Notes: generated from the letters alone by a model not told the origin. DNA of 64,000 nt from Streptomyces sp. TS71-3 (GCF_018327685.1 NZ_BNEL01000003.1:1860001-1924000), one strand, 5' to 3'. Positions 7,908-16,505 are shown, counted from the stretch's first letter. A program made the numbers and translations.

Positions 7908-9047
7908 TTACTGGGCGCCCAGGCCGGCGGCGCTGACCGGGGGCTTGCCCTCGGCCTTCAGCACCTTGTTCAGCGGGGCCAGGTCGTAGATGCCCTTGAG
8001 GTCGGGCTTCTTCAGCAGCCCGGCCTTGACTGCGTGGTCGGCCTCGGCGTTCAGGGTCGAGGCCAGCGGGTCGTCGGTGAAGCGGATGGACTGCCAGGCC
8101 GGGTCGATCTGGTCGGCGGGCAGGGCCTTGCCGGAGAGCTCCTTGAGCTTGGCGTTGGCGGCCTGCTTGGCCTCGTCGGGGTGCTGGGAGATGAACGCGT
8201 TGCTCTTCACCGAGCCGCGCAGCACCGCCTCGACGACGTCGGGGTGGGCCGCCAGGAACTTCTGCGACACGATCACGTTCGTGATCACGAACTTCTTCTG
8301 CGGCCACAGCGTGGACTCGTCGAGCAGGACCTTCGCGCCCTCGGAGACCAGCTTGGACGCGGTCGGCTCGGGCACCCAGGCGCCGTCGACGGACCCGGAC
8401 CGGTAGGCGTCCGGAGTGATCTTGTTGTCCGTGCGGACCACGGACACGTCGCCCTTGCCGCTCTGCGCGTCGACCTTCCAGCCCTGCTCGGCGATCCAGT
8501 TCAGGAACGCCACGTCCTGGGTGTTGCCGAGCTGCGGGGTCGCGATCTTCTTGCCCTTGATGTCCTTGAGGGACTTGATCTTCGCGGGGTTGACCACCAG
8601 CTTCACGCCGCCGGACGCCGATCCGCCGATGATCTTCAGGCTCTTGCTGTTCGAGGCGGTGTAGCCGTTGATGGCGGGGGAGGGGCCGATCCAGCCGATG
8701 TCGATCGAGCCGGAGTTCAGCGCCTCGATCTCCGAGGGCCCGGCGTTGAACTGCGCGTAGGAGGCCTTGGTGCCTCCCAGCTCCTTCTGGAAGAAGCCCT
8801 TCTCGTCGCCCACCAGCGCCGTGGCGTGGGTGAGGTTGGGGAAGTAGCCGATCCGGACGGTGTCGGCGGAGAGCTTCTTGCCCTGCGCCTTGGCCTCGTG
8901 CGAGGTGTCGGCGGCCTTGGAGCCGTAGCCGCAGGCGGTGGCGGTGGCGGCGAGCAGGGCGAGCGCGGTGAAGGCGCGCGAGCGGCGGGCGCTGAACGGC
9001 GATGACCCGGTGGAACGGGCTCGCGTGGGGAGCAGGGAAGCAGGCAC
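7908..9047 (-). CDS. ssuA: Sulfonate ABC transporter substrate-binding lipoprotein (SsuA type)
   Basis: 379-aa periplasmic-binding-like lipoprotein. The signal has RR at residues 21-22, a hydrophobic stretch AFTALALLAATATAC and lipobox cysteine Cys39. The mature part shows the SsuA/TauA pattern: VRIGYFPNLTHATALVG, FNAGPSEIEALNSGSIDIGWIGPSPAINGY, and a lysine-rich LKDIKGKKIATPQLGNTQDVA. Start is GTG 9047 with AGAGGA upstream. It heads the three-gene transporter block that follows the cys genes, an arrangement typical of Streptomyces sulfur clusters. Confidence 0.9.
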   Translation of the reverse strand: MPASLLPTRARSTGSSPFSARRSRAFTALALLAATATACGYGSKAADTSHEAKAQGKKLSADTVRIGYFPNLTHATALVGDEKGFFQKELGGTKASYAQFNAGPSEIEALNSGSIDIGWIGPSPAINGYTASNSKSLKIIGGSASGGVKLVVNPAKIKSLKDIKGKKIATPQLGNTQDVAFLNWIAEQGWKVDAQSGKGDVSVVRTDNKITPDAYRSGSVDGAWVPEPTASKLVSEGAKVLLDESTLWPQKKFVITNVIVSQKFLAAHPDVVEAVLRGSVKSNAFISQHPDEAKQAANAKLKELSGKALPADQIDPAWQSIRFTDDPLASTLNAEADHAVKAGLLKKPDLKGIYDLAPLNKVLKAEGKPPVSAAGLGAQ

Positions 9048-9222
9048 GGGGGTGTCCTCTGGTTGTCCCGGGCCCGCGTCCCTCAGGTAGGGGGATGAGG
9101 GGACGCGGCCAGGAGATCGTCAGGTCTTCGTCGCAGGCGGTGCGGTGGCAGTCGGTGGGGACTGGTGCAGGCAGAGGGCACCCTTGCCGCGTTGCTCGGG
9201 CAGTGGGGGAGGTGCGGGACGG

Positions 9223-9327
9223 TCAGCCCGCACATCGCGCCACTCCGCCCTGCCCGCTGCCGAGGGCGCCGCTGCCGATGCGGCCGCCCTCCTTGGCGAA
9301 CGTGGCGAAGACGTCGATGACGATCAT
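9223..9327 (-). CDS. Small ORF between cysN and the binding protein (34 aa)
   Basis: ATG at 9327 follows the cysN stop by 2 nt, so coupled translation is possible. The peptide begins MIVIDVFATFAKEGGRIGSG and continues with glycines to a TGA at 9223. The first ~27 codons all end in G or C, as real genes here do; the last few do not. I do not recognise it. It may be a genuine short peptide or the remnant of a longer gene. The 175 nt between it and the binding-protein start show nothing else clear. Confidence 0.4.
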   Translation of the reverse strand: MIVIDVFATFAKEGGRIGSGALGSGQGGVARCAG

Positions 9328-9329
9328 GG

Positions 9330-10706
9330 TCAGAAGTCCCACCCGTCGGCGTCGGGCTCGGCCACGACGGTGTGCTCGGCGGCGAAGGCGTTGCCCGCCA
9401 TGCCGGCCGCGAGGGTGGTGCCGTCGGCCGGGTCGATCAGCAGGAAGGAACCGGTGCGGCGGGAGTCCTCGTACGCGTCCATCGCGAGCGGCTCCGCCGT
9501 GCGGACCTTCACCCGCCCGATGTCGTTGGCGACGAGCCGGCCCGGGGCGGGGTGCTGGGACAGGTCGTCGAGCGTCAGCCGCGACGGGATCTCCTTGACG
9601 ATCGCCTTCACCGTCCGCGTCGTGTGCTTCAGCAGCACCCGATGGCCCTCGGTCAGCGGCCGGTCGGCGACATGGCAGACGGTGGCCTCGACGTCCTGCG
9701 TGGTCGGCGGCGCGTCGTCGGTGGGCACGATCAGGTCGCCGCGCGAGACGTCGATGTCGTCCGCGAGGAGCAGCGTCACGGACTGCGGCGTCCAGGCGAC
9801 GTCGACCGGCGTGCCGAGCAGGTCGATCCCCGACACGGTGGAGGTGCGCCCGGACGGCAGCACCGTCACCCGCTCCCCGACGCGGAAGGCGCCGGCCGCG
9901 ATCTGGCCCGCGTAGCCGCGGTAGTCGGGGTGCTCGGACGTCTGCGGGCGGATCACGTACTGCACCGGCAGGCGTGCGTGGCTGGGGGCACCCCCGGCCG
10001 AAGGCTGGGGGACGGCGAGGTCGTGGCTGACGGGCACGGTCTCCAGGTGCTCCAGCACCGTGGGGCCGCCGTACCAGTCCATCGTCGCGGACGCCTCCAC
10101 GACGTTGTCGCCGGCCAGCGCCGAGATCGGGATCGCGGTGACCTCCGGAACGCCGAGCTGGAGCGCGTAGGCCGTGAACTCCTCGGCGATCCGCGCGAAG
10201 ACCCGCTCCTCGTAGTCGACGAGGTCCATCTTGTTGACGGCGAGCACGACGTGCGGGACGCGCAGCAGCGCGGCGATGGCGGCGTGCCTGCGGGTCTGCT
10301 CGACGACGCCGTTGCGGGCGTCGACGAGGATCACCGTCAGCTCGGCCGTGGAGGCGCCGGTGACCATGTTGCGGGTGTACTGCACGTGCCCGGGGGTGTC
10401 GGCGAGGATGAAGCGGCGCCGCGGGGTGGCGAAGTAGCGGTAGGCGACATCGATGGTGATGCCCTGCTCGCGCTCCGCCCGCAGCCCGTCCGTCAGCAGC
10501 GCCAGGTCCGGTGCCTCCTGGCCGCGGCCCTGCGAGACCCGTGTGACGGCTTCGAGCTGGTCGGTGAGGACGGACTTGCTGTCGTGCAGCAACCGTCCCA
10601 CCAGGGTCGACTTGCCGTCGTCGACGGAGCCGGCGGTGGCGAACCTCAGCAGCGTGGTGGCCGAGAGGTCGGCGAGGTTCTCGGCGAGGTGGTCCGTGCT
10701 GGTCAT
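9330..10706 (-). CDS. cysN: Sulfate adenylyltransferase subunit 1 (GTPase CysN)
   Basis: 458-aa GTPase subunit that couples GTP hydrolysis to formation of adenosine 5'-phosphosulfate (APS) from ATP and sulfate with CysD. EF-Tu-like motifs are present: GSVDDGKSTLVGRLL (G1), the switch region EREQGITIDVAYRYF, DTPGH (G3), NKMD (G4) and the later beta-barrel domains. No APS-kinase domain is fused; that activity is a separate cysC upstream. The ATG at 10706 starts 2 nt after the cysD stop. A proline/serine-rich insertion, VPQPSAGGAPSHARL, lies between the GTPase and barrel domains. Confidence 0.95.
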   Translation of the reverse strand: MTSTDHLAENLADLSATTLLRFATAGSVDDGKSTLVGRLLHDSKSVLTDQLEAVTRVSQGRGQEAPDLALLTDGLRAEREQGITIDVAYRYFATPRRRFILADTPGHVQYTRNMVTGASTAELTVILVDARNGVVEQTRRHAAIAALLRVPHVVLAVNKMDLVDYEERVFARIAEEFTAYALQLGVPEVTAIPISALAGDNVVEASATMDWYGGPTVLEHLETVPVSHDLAVPQPSAGGAPSHARLPVQYVIRPQTSEHPDYRGYAGQIAAGAFRVGERVTVLPSGRTSTVSGIDLLGTPVDVAWTPQSVTLLLADDIDVSRGDLIVPTDDAPPTTQDVEATVCHVADRPLTEGHRVLLKHTTRTVKAIVKEIPSRLTLDDLSQHPAPGRLVANDIGRVKVRTAEPLAMDAYEDSRRTGSFLLIDPADGTTLAAGMAGNAFAAEHTVVAEPDADGWDF

Positions 10707-10708
10707 GT

Positions 10709-11635
10709 CTAGAAGTACCCCTCGCGCTTGCGGTCCTCCATGGCGGCCTCGGACATCCTGTCGTCGGCGCGCGTGGCGCCGCGCTCGGTGAGCCGGGACG
10801 CGGCGATCTCCGCGATGACGGCGTCGAGCGTGTCGGCGCCGGAGTCGACGGCGCCGGTGCACGACATGTCGCCGACGGTGCGGTAGCGCACCTTGCGCTT
10901 CTCCACGGGCTCGCCGTCCTTGGGGCCGCCCCAGTCGCCCGCGGTCAGCCACATGCCGGCGCGCTGGAAGACCTCGCGCTCATGTGCGAAGTAGATGGGG
11001 GGCAGCTCGACCTGCTCGCGGGCTATGTACTGCCAGACGTCCAGCTCGGTCCAGTTGGAGAGCGGGAAGACGCGGACGTGCTCGCCGGGTGCGTGCCGGC
11101 CGTTGTAGAGCTGCCACAGCTCGGGCCGCTGGCGCCGCGGGTCCCACTGCGAGAACTCGTCCCGCAGCGAGAACACCCGCTCCTTGGCGCGGGCCTTCTC
11201 CTCGTCGCGCCGGCCGCCGCCGAACACCGCGTCGAAGCGCAGCTCGCGGATGGCCTCGGTCAGCGGCAGCGTCTGGAGCGGGTTGCGGGTGCCGTCCGGG
11301 CGCTCGCGCAGCTTCCCGGCGTCGATGTACTCCTGCACGGAGGCGACGTGCAGCCGCAGCCCGTGCCGCTCGACCGTGCGGTCCCGGAAGGCCAGCACCT
11401 CGGGGAAGTTGTGGCCGGTGTCCACGTGCAGGAGTCCGAACGGCACCGGCGCCGGCGCGAACGCCTTCATCGCCAGGTGCAGCATCAGGATCGAGTCCTT
11501 GCCGCCGGAGAACAGCAGCACCGGACGTTCGAACTCGCCGGCCACCTCGCGGAAGACGTGCACCGCCTCCGACTCCAGCGCGTCCAGATGGCTCAACGCG
11601 TACGGGCTGTCGGCCTCCTCTGCGACCGTGGTCAC
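10709..11635 (-). CDS. cysD: Sulfate adenylyltransferase subunit 2 (CysD)
   Basis: 308-aa PP-loop ATP pyrophosphatase subunit that forms APS from ATP and sulfate. The PP-loop is LLFSGGKDSILMLHLAMKAF; further family landmarks are HVDTGHNFPEVLAFRD, GGGRRDEEKARAKER, FPLSNWTELDVWQYI and the C-terminal MEDRKREGYF. Length and C-terminus match CysD. The start is GTG 11635 with a purine-rich GAGAGGGG site upstream. It lies 34 nt after cysC and 2 nt before cysN. Confidence 0.96.
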   Translation of the reverse strand: MTTVAEEADSPYALSHLDALESEAVHVFREVAGEFERPVLLFSGGKDSILMLHLAMKAFAPAPVPFGLLHVDTGHNFPEVLAFRDRTVERHGLRLHVASVQEYIDAGKLRERPDGTRNPLQTLPLTEAIRELRFDAVFGGGRRDEEKARAKERVFSLRDEFSQWDPRRQRPELWQLYNGRHAPGEHVRVFPLSNWTELDVWQYIAREQVELPPIYFAHEREVFQRAGMWLTAGDWGGPKDGEPVEKRKVRYRTVGDMSCTGAVDSGADTLDAVIAEIAASRLTERGATRADDRMSEAAMEDRKREGYF

Positions 11636-11669
11636 GAGGCACCCCTCTCGGTTGCTTCTTCAGGCGCCC

Positions 11670-12248
11670 TCACACGAGGCCCCTCTCCCTGAGCAGCCCG
11701 TGCAGCGCGGTCGCCGACTCCTGCACCGTCTGGTGCTGCGACTCGATGCGCAGGTCGGGCGAGTCGGGCTCCTCGTAGGGGTCGTCAACCCCGGTCAGGC
11801 CGGTGATCTCACCCGCGGCCTGCTTGGCGTAGAGCCCCTTGACATCGCGTGCGGAGCATATGCCGACCGGTGTGGCGACATGCACCTCCACATAGGGGGT
11901 GCCCTCGCGCTGGTGGCGCTTGCGCACGGCCTCGCGGCTGTCCGCGTACGGCGCGATCACGGGAACCAGCACCTTCACGCCGTGGCTGGCGAGCAGCTCC
12001 GCGACGAAGCCGATGCGCTGCACGTTGGTGTGCCGGTCCTCACGGCTGAAGCCGAGCCCCGCGGAGAGGAACTCGCGGATCTCGTCGCCGTCCAGCACCT
12101 CCACGCGGTGCCCCTCGCCCTCCAGCCGCCCGGCGAGCTCCCTGGCGATGGTGGTCTTGCCGGCGCTCGGCAGGCCGGTGAGCCAGATGGTGGCTCCGGT
12201 CACGTCGTTCTCCCCGTCGTCAGCGTCGTCATGAGAGTGGCGGCTCAT
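11670..12248 (-). CDS. cysC: Adenylylsulfate (APS) kinase CysC
   Basis: 192-aa kinase phosphorylating APS to PAPS. The P-loop is WLTGLPSAGKTTIARELAG; other landmarks are LDGDEIREFLSAGLGFSREDR, the NVQRIGFVAELL helix and YEEPDSPDLRI. The ATG at 12248 overlaps the cysH stop as ATGA, which supports this start, although a GTG 15 codons later (VTGATIWLTG) would match some homologues. Since the neighbouring reductase looks like the APS-using type, PAPS made here may serve sulfation reactions; that is inference. Confidence 0.94.
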   Translation of the reverse strand: MSRHSHDDADDGENDVTGATIWLTGLPSAGKTTIARELAGRLEGEGHRVEVLDGDEIREFLSAGLGFSREDRHTNVQRIGFVAELLASHGVKVLVPVIAPYADSREAVRKRHQREGTPYVEVHVATPVGICSARDVKGLYAKQAAGEITGLTGVDDPYEEPDSPDLRIESQHQTVQESATALHGLLRERGLV

Positions 12249-12958
12249 CCGTGCAGCCCGCACTCGGTCTTCGCGCGGCCCGCCCAGCGGCCGGCCCTGG
12301 CGTCCTCGCCCTCCAGCAGCCGCCGGGTGCAGGGCGCGCAGCCGACGGAGCCGTAGCCGTCCATCAGCAGCGGGTTGGTCAGCACGCCGTGCTCCTCGAT
12401 GTAGGCGTCCACGTCGTCCTGCGTCCAGCGGGCGATGGGGGACACCTTCACCTTCTGCCGGTTCTCGTCCCAGGCCACGACGGGAGTGCCCGCCCTGGTC
12501 GGCGACTCGTCGCGGCGCAGCCCGGTGACCCACGCGTCGTACCCGGCAAGGCCCTCTTCCAGGGGCTGGACCTTGCGGAGCCGGCAGCACAGGTCCGGGT
12601 CGCGGTCGTGCAGCCGGGGCCCGTACTGCGCGTCCTGCTCGGCGACCGTCTGTCGCGGGGTCAGCGTGATCACGTTGACGTCGAGGACGGCCGCGACGGC
12701 GTCGCGGGTCCCGATGGTCTCCGGGAAGTGGTAGCCGGTGTCGAGGAAGACGACGTCGATGCCGGGCAGCGCCCGGGAGGCGAGGTGGGCGACCACCGCG
12801 TCCTCCATCGAGGAGGTCACGCACAGGCGCCCGCCGAACGTCTCGGCGGCCCAGGAGAGGATCTCGGCCGCGGACGCCTCTTCGAGGTCGCGGCCGGCCC
12901 GCTCCGCCAGCTCCCTGAGTTCGCCCGTTGCCCGTCCCTGAGCGGAGACCGTGGTCAT
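12245..12958 (-). CDS. cysH: APS/PAPS reductase CysH, iron-sulfur type
   Basis: 237-aa reductase making sulfite. The substrate site is LCVTSSMEDAVV and FLDTGYHFPETI. The catalytic cysteine is in the C-terminal ECGLHG. The paired motifs LCCRLRKVQPL and GCAPCTRR provide the four cysteines of a [4Fe-4S] cluster, which marks assimilatory enzymes that accept APS rather than only PAPS. The start at ATG 12958 has GGGGAGGAA upstream and overlaps the preceding small gene by 4 bp (ATGA). Its stop overlaps cysC in the same way. Confidence 0.94.
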   Translation of the reverse strand: MTTVSAQGRATGELRELAERAGRDLEEASAAEILSWAAETFGGRLCVTSSMEDAVVAHLASRALPGIDVVFLDTGYHFPETIGTRDAVAAVLDVNVITLTPRQTVAEQDAQYGPRLHDRDPDLCCRLRKVQPLEEGLAGYDAWVTGLRRDESPTRAGTPVVAWDENRQKVKVSPIARWTQDDVDAYIEEHGVLTNPLLMDGYGSVGCAPCTRRLLEGEDARAGRWAGRAKTECGLHG

Positions 12959-13149
12959 GTCCCGTTCCTCCCCATCCCGTCGACACTCGTGTCGCGCGTC
13001 AGCCCCCGGGCCAGCAGGCCCAGGAACTTCAGTTGGAAGGCTCGGTTGCACGCCGCGCATTCCCAGGCGCCGCCATGACCCTGCTCACTCGGGCGCAGGT
13101 CCTCGTCACCGCAGTACGGGCAGTAGAAGGGCGCGGCTCGCTCGCTCAC
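12955..13149 (-). CDS. Small zinc-ribbon protein between sulfite reductase and cysH
   Basis: 64-aa protein with two CxxC pairs, FYCPYCGDEDLR and WECAACNRAFQLKFLG, which should bind zinc or iron as a rubredoxin-like ribbon. It is locked into the operon by 4-bp overlaps on both sides: GTGA with the sulfite reductase stop and ATGA with the cysH start. From memory, small proteins of this kind occur at the same place in other Streptomyces sulfur clusters. Function is unknown; a redox or metal role serving either reductase is a guess. Confidence 0.85.
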   Translation of the reverse strand: MSERAAPFYCPYCGDEDLRPSEQGHGGAWECAACNRAFQLKFLGLLARGLTRDTSVDGMGRNGT

Positions 13150-14840
13150 GACAGGGCCTCCTCCTCGGCGCGCCCCGCCCAGGTGGCGAACCGCTCGCCG
13201 TCCTCGCGGTCCTCCAGGTAGCGGCGCAGGACGCGCTCCACGTAGTCGGGCAGCTCCTGCGCGGTGACCTTCAGCCCGCGCACCTTGCGGCCGAAGCCCG
13301 CCTCCAGGCCGAGGGCGCCGCCCAGGTGCACCTGGTAGCCCTCCACCTGCTCGCCGTGCTCGTCGAGCACGAGCTGCCCCTTGAGGCCGATGTCCGCGGT
13401 CTGGATGCGGGCGCAGGCGTTCGGGCAGCCGTTGAGGTTGATGGTGATGGGCTCGTCGAACTCCGGCAGGCGGCGTTCCAGCTCGTCGATGAGCCCCGCG
13501 CCGCGCGCCTTGGTCTCGACGATGGCGAGCTTGCAGAACTCGATGCCGGTGCAGGCCATCGTGCCGCGCCGGAACGGCGAGGGGCGCACGCTCAGGTCCA
13601 GCGCCTCCAGGCCTTCGACCAGGGAGTCGACGCGGTCCTCGGTGACGTCGAGCACCAGCATCTTCTGCTCGGCGGTGGTGCGCACCCGGCCGGAGCCGTG
13701 CTCCTCGGCCAGCTCGGCGATCTTGGTGAGCAGGGTGCCGTCGACGCGGCCGACGCGCGGTGCGAAGCCGACGTAGTAGCGGCCGTCCTTCTGGCGGTGC
13801 ACGCCCACGTGGTCGCGCCAGCGCTCCAGCGGCTGGTCCGGTGCGGGGCCGTCGATCAGCCGCCGCTTCAGGTACTCGTCCTCCAGCACCTTGCGGAACT
13901 GCTCCACGCCCCAGTCGGCGACCAGGAACTTCAGGCGGGCGCGGGTGCGCAGGCGGCGGTAGCCGTAGTCGCGGAAGACGGCGACGACGGCCTCGTGGAC
14001 GTCGGCGACCTCCTCCACCGGCACCCAGGCGCCGAGGCGCTGCCCGATCTTGGGGTTGGTGGACAGGCCGCCGCCGACCCAGACGTCGAAGCCGGGGCCG
14101 TGCTCGGGGTGCCGCACGCCGACGAACGCCACGTCGTTGATCTCGTGGGCGACGTCCAGCAGCGGGGAGCCGGAGACGGCGGTCTTGAACTTGCGGGGGA
14201 GGTTCGAGTACGCCGGGTTGCCGATGACGCGGCGGTGGATCTCCTCGATCGCCGGGGTGCCGTCGACGATCTCGTCCTCGGCGATGCCCGCGACCGGTGA
14301 GCCGAGGATCACACGCGGCACGTCGCCGCAGGCCTCGGTGGTGGACAGGCCCACGCCCTCCAGGCGGCGCCAGATCTCCGGGACGTCCTCGACGCGGATC
14401 CAGTGCAGCTGGATGTTCTGCCGGTCGGTGATGTCGGCGGTGCCGCGGGCGAACTCCGCGGAGATGTCGCCGATGACCCTCAGCTGCTGCGTGGTGAGCC
14501 GCCCGCCGTCGATGCGGACCCGCATCATGAAGTAGCGGTCGTCCAGCTCCTCCGGCTCCAGGATCGCCGTCTTGCCGCCCTCGATGCCGGGCTTGCGCTG
14601 GGTGTACAGGCCCCACCAGCGCATGCGCCCGCGGAGGTCGGCGCCGTCGATGGAGTCGAAGCCGGCCTTGCTGTAGATCGTCTCAATACGTGTCCGGACG
14701 TTGAGACCGTCGTCGTCCTTCTTCGACTGCTCGTTGGCGTTGAGCGGCGTGAAGTGGCCCTTGGCCCACTGGCCCTCACCGCGGTGGCGGGTCGCCTTGC
14801 GGTGCGGCGCGGCACCGGGCTTTCGTGGGGTGGTAGCCAT
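13146..14840 (-). CDS. Ferredoxin-dependent sulfite (nitrite/sulfite) reductase
   Basis: 564-aa siroheme reductase, most likely sulfite to sulfide given the operon. It has two reductase half-domains; siroheme/[4Fe-4S] ligands are the cysteines of TMACTGIEFCKLA and LNGCPNACAR. The N-terminal landmark is GHFTPLNANEQSKKDDDGLNVRTRI, with RMRWWGLYTQRKPG and the substrate-site arginines in GTADITDRQNIQLHWIR. The start is ATG 14840 with AAAGGA upstream. It is the first large gene after the leader peptide at 15073 and overlaps the small zinc-ribbon gene by 4 bp. Confidence 0.94.
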   Translation of the reverse strand: MATTPRKPGAAPHRKATRHRGEGQWAKGHFTPLNANEQSKKDDDGLNVRTRIETIYSKAGFDSIDGADLRGRMRWWGLYTQRKPGIEGGKTAILEPEELDDRYFMMRVRIDGGRLTTQQLRVIGDISAEFARGTADITDRQNIQLHWIRVEDVPEIWRRLEGVGLSTTEACGDVPRVILGSPVAGIAEDEIVDGTPAIEEIHRRVIGNPAYSNLPRKFKTAVSGSPLLDVAHEINDVAFVGVRHPEHGPGFDVWVGGGLSTNPKIGQRLGAWVPVEEVADVHEAVVAVFRDYGYRRLRTRARLKFLVADWGVEQFRKVLEDEYLKRRLIDGPAPDQPLERWRDHVGVHRQKDGRYYVGFAPRVGRVDGTLLTKIAELAEEHGSGRVRTTAEQKMLVLDVTEDRVDSLVEGLEALDLSVRPSPFRRGTMACTGIEFCKLAIVETKARGAGLIDELERRLPEFDEPITINLNGCPNACARIQTADIGLKGQLVLDEHGEQVEGYQVHLGGALGLEAGFGRKVRGLKVTAQELPDYVERVLRRYLEDREDGERFATWAGRAEEEALS

Positions 14841-14989
14841 GGTGGTACGTCCTTTGGACAGGCAGGCGGCTTGACCTGCGCATACGGGCACGTGCGGGTG
14901 TGTGCGGGCATACGGGCGCGGCGCTGCGCAGTCGCCTTGCGAGGGCGGGGTGTCCCGTGGACACGAAAGAAGCGGCGGTGCTGTGACTA

Positions 14990-15073
14990 TCAGCCCGCCG
15001 GACAGATGGCGCTGGACATGCGGCCGAGGTCGACGTGCCGCCGGCTCACCAACAGAATTCCAGCTCCAGACAT
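14990..15073 (-). CDS. Sulfur-operon leader peptide (27 aa)
   Basis: An 84-nt ORF starting at ATG 15073 encodes a peptide whose core is LVSRRHVDLGRMSSAIC, ending in -PAG. This RRHVDL...SSAxC pattern matches the short 'putative leader peptide' family that precedes sulfur-metabolism genes in actinobacteria. The single cysteine near the C-terminus suggests that translation senses cysteine supply and controls the downstream operon by attenuation or translational coupling. The 149 nt between its stop and the sulfite reductase ATG contain no other ORF I trust. Confidence 0.8.
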   Translation of the reverse strand: MSGAGILLVSRRHVDLGRMSSAICPAG

Positions 15074-15104
15074 GAGGGAAGGTTGGCACGCGGGTCTCGG
15101 GTCA

Positions 15105-15129
15105 GTCCACCTATATCCACGATGTGGAC
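15105..15129 (-). promoter_or_regulatory. Dyad and likely promoter of the sulfur operon
   Basis: GTCCAC (15105-15110) and GTGGAC (15124-15129) form an inverted repeat with a 13-bp A/T-containing centre. On the minus strand a TATAGG -10-like hexamer lies within it, about 40 bp before the leader-peptide ATG. No good -35 is seen, suggesting activator dependence. The rest of the gap up to 15218 shows nothing clear. Confidence 0.45.
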
Positions 15130-15218
15130 GAACTGGTCTCGCTATGTGGTCTCGCGGGAGGACCTCGACCGTGCCGGATGCCGGCGGTGCGGCGTGGCAC
15201 ACAGGACGGGGGCGGACC

Positions 15219-16505
15219 TCACCGGGCCCCGGCGGCCCGCGCCCTGCGCACCGTGAGCGCCGTCGAGTGCGGCAGCAGGTCCGCCGGACGGTCCGGCAGC
15301 AGCAGGCCCACCTCGGTGTCCGCGCGGAACCGGTACGGGCGGTGCTCCAGCAGGGCCGTCAGGTAGCGCCGGATCCGGGACAGCTCCGCCCGCACCGTCA
15401 CCGTGCGCGCCGCGTCCCCGAACATGTCCGCGGCGAGCTCGGCTGCGGTGCGCCCGGCGGGGTGCGCCGCCAGCAGGTACAGCAGCTCGGCGTGGCGCGG
15501 GGTCAGCTCGTGCGTCCACTCGCCCGCACCGCCCGAGACCGTCACCCACGAGCACCGCGGGTCGCGCAGGTCCAGCACCACCCGGGTGTCGAGGCGCTCC
15601 CGGCCGGCCTCCGCCCGCACCAGCCAGCCGCCCGGCAGCGGCTCCACCGCGCACATGCCCAGCGCGGGCAGCCGGCTGAGCCCCGCGCCGAAGGACTTGG
15701 GCAGCACCAGGCGGTCGACCGGGGCCATGCCCGTCACCGCGGCCGTCCAGCCGTCCAGGTCCACCACCAGCGCCCGGCCCCGCATGCGGGCCAGCAGGGG
15801 CGCCGCGAGGGCCCGCAGCCGTTCCAGCGCCGCCGCGTGCCGCTCCCGCAGCCGGGCCTCGGCCAGCTTCGCCACCGAGCCGACCAGCGCCAGCATCGCC
15901 GGGTGCGGGCTGTCCACCGGGCCGCTGATGTCCACGACCCCGAGCAGCCTGCCGTCCCTGGGGTCGGTGATCGGGGCGCCGGCGCAGTTCAGGCGGTGCA
16001 GGCCCCGCACGAAGTGCTCGGCCGAGAACACCTGCACCGGGCGCCGCACCACGAGCGGGGTGCCGATGCCGTTCGTGCCGACGACCGTCTCGCGCCAGTC
16101 GGCGCCGACCGCCAGCCCGATGCCGTCGGCCATCCGCAGCACCGGGGCGCCGCCCTCCCGCCAGAGCACCCGGCCCTCGGCGTCGCAGACGGCCATGATG
16201 TGCTGCGCCGTCTCCGCCACCGGCAGCAGGCACTCGCGGAGCACGGGAAGGACCTCGCCCAGCGGGGTGCGCCTGCGGCGGGTCTCCAGCTCCTCCAGGG
16301 TCAGCAGCCCGGGCACCGGCGTGCGGTCCGGGTCCACGCCGCCGCGCAGCGTGCGGGCCCACGACTCGCCGATCACCGGACGGGGCAGCAGCCGGGCCCG
16401 GCGGCCGGAGAGCACGGCGGCGCGGGCCTCCTTGAGCTGGCGTGCGGCCCGTCCGGCGTCCCGGGCCGTCAACCTGGTCGGATCGATGTGCTGTGCCTGT
16501 GCCAC
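15219..16505 (-). CDS. GAF-domain transcriptional regulator (AcoR-like sensor, no AAA+ domain)
   Basis: 428-aa regulator. The N-terminal half resembles the sensory part of AcoR-type activators: RPVIGESWARTLRGGVDPDR, IMAVCDAEGRVLWREGG and a GAF domain with TNGIGTPLVVRRPVQVF and GAPITDPRDGRLLGVVDISG. The sigma54-activating AAA+ domain is absent. The C-terminal ~90 residues (ELTPRHAELLYLLAAHPAGR ... RAELSRIRRYL) look like a winged helix for DNA binding. GTG 16505 is chosen because GGAGAG lies 9 nt upstream. Targets are unknown; in other actinomycetes such proteins control alcohol/aldehyde dehydrogenases, but none is adjacent here. Confidence 0.82.
   Translation of the reverse strand: MAQAQHIDPTRLTARDAGRAARQLKEARAAVLSGRRARLLPRPVIGESWARTLRGGVDPDRTPVPGLLTLEELETRRRRTPLGEVLPVLRECLLPVAETAQHIMAVCDAEGRVLWREGGAPVLRMADGIGLAVGADWRETVVGTNGIGTPLVVRRPVQVFSAEHFVRGLHRLNCAGAPITDPRDGRLLGVVDISGPVDSPHPAMLALVGSVAKLAEARLRERHAAALERLRALAAPLLARMRGRALVVDLDGWTAAVTGMAPVDRLVLPKSFGAGLSRLPALGMCAVEPLPGGWLVRAEAGRERLDTRVVLDLRDPRCSWVTVSGGAGEWTHELTPRHAELLYLLAAHPAGRTAAELAADMFGDAARTVTVRAELSRIRRYLTALLEHRPYRFRADTEVGLLLPDRPADLLPHSTALTVRRARAAGAR

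Noticed and set aside
11670..12986. Frame extending cysC far upstream
   Set aside because: The upstream part is the +1 shadow of cysH; the ATGA overlap at 12248 gives a family-sized CysC.
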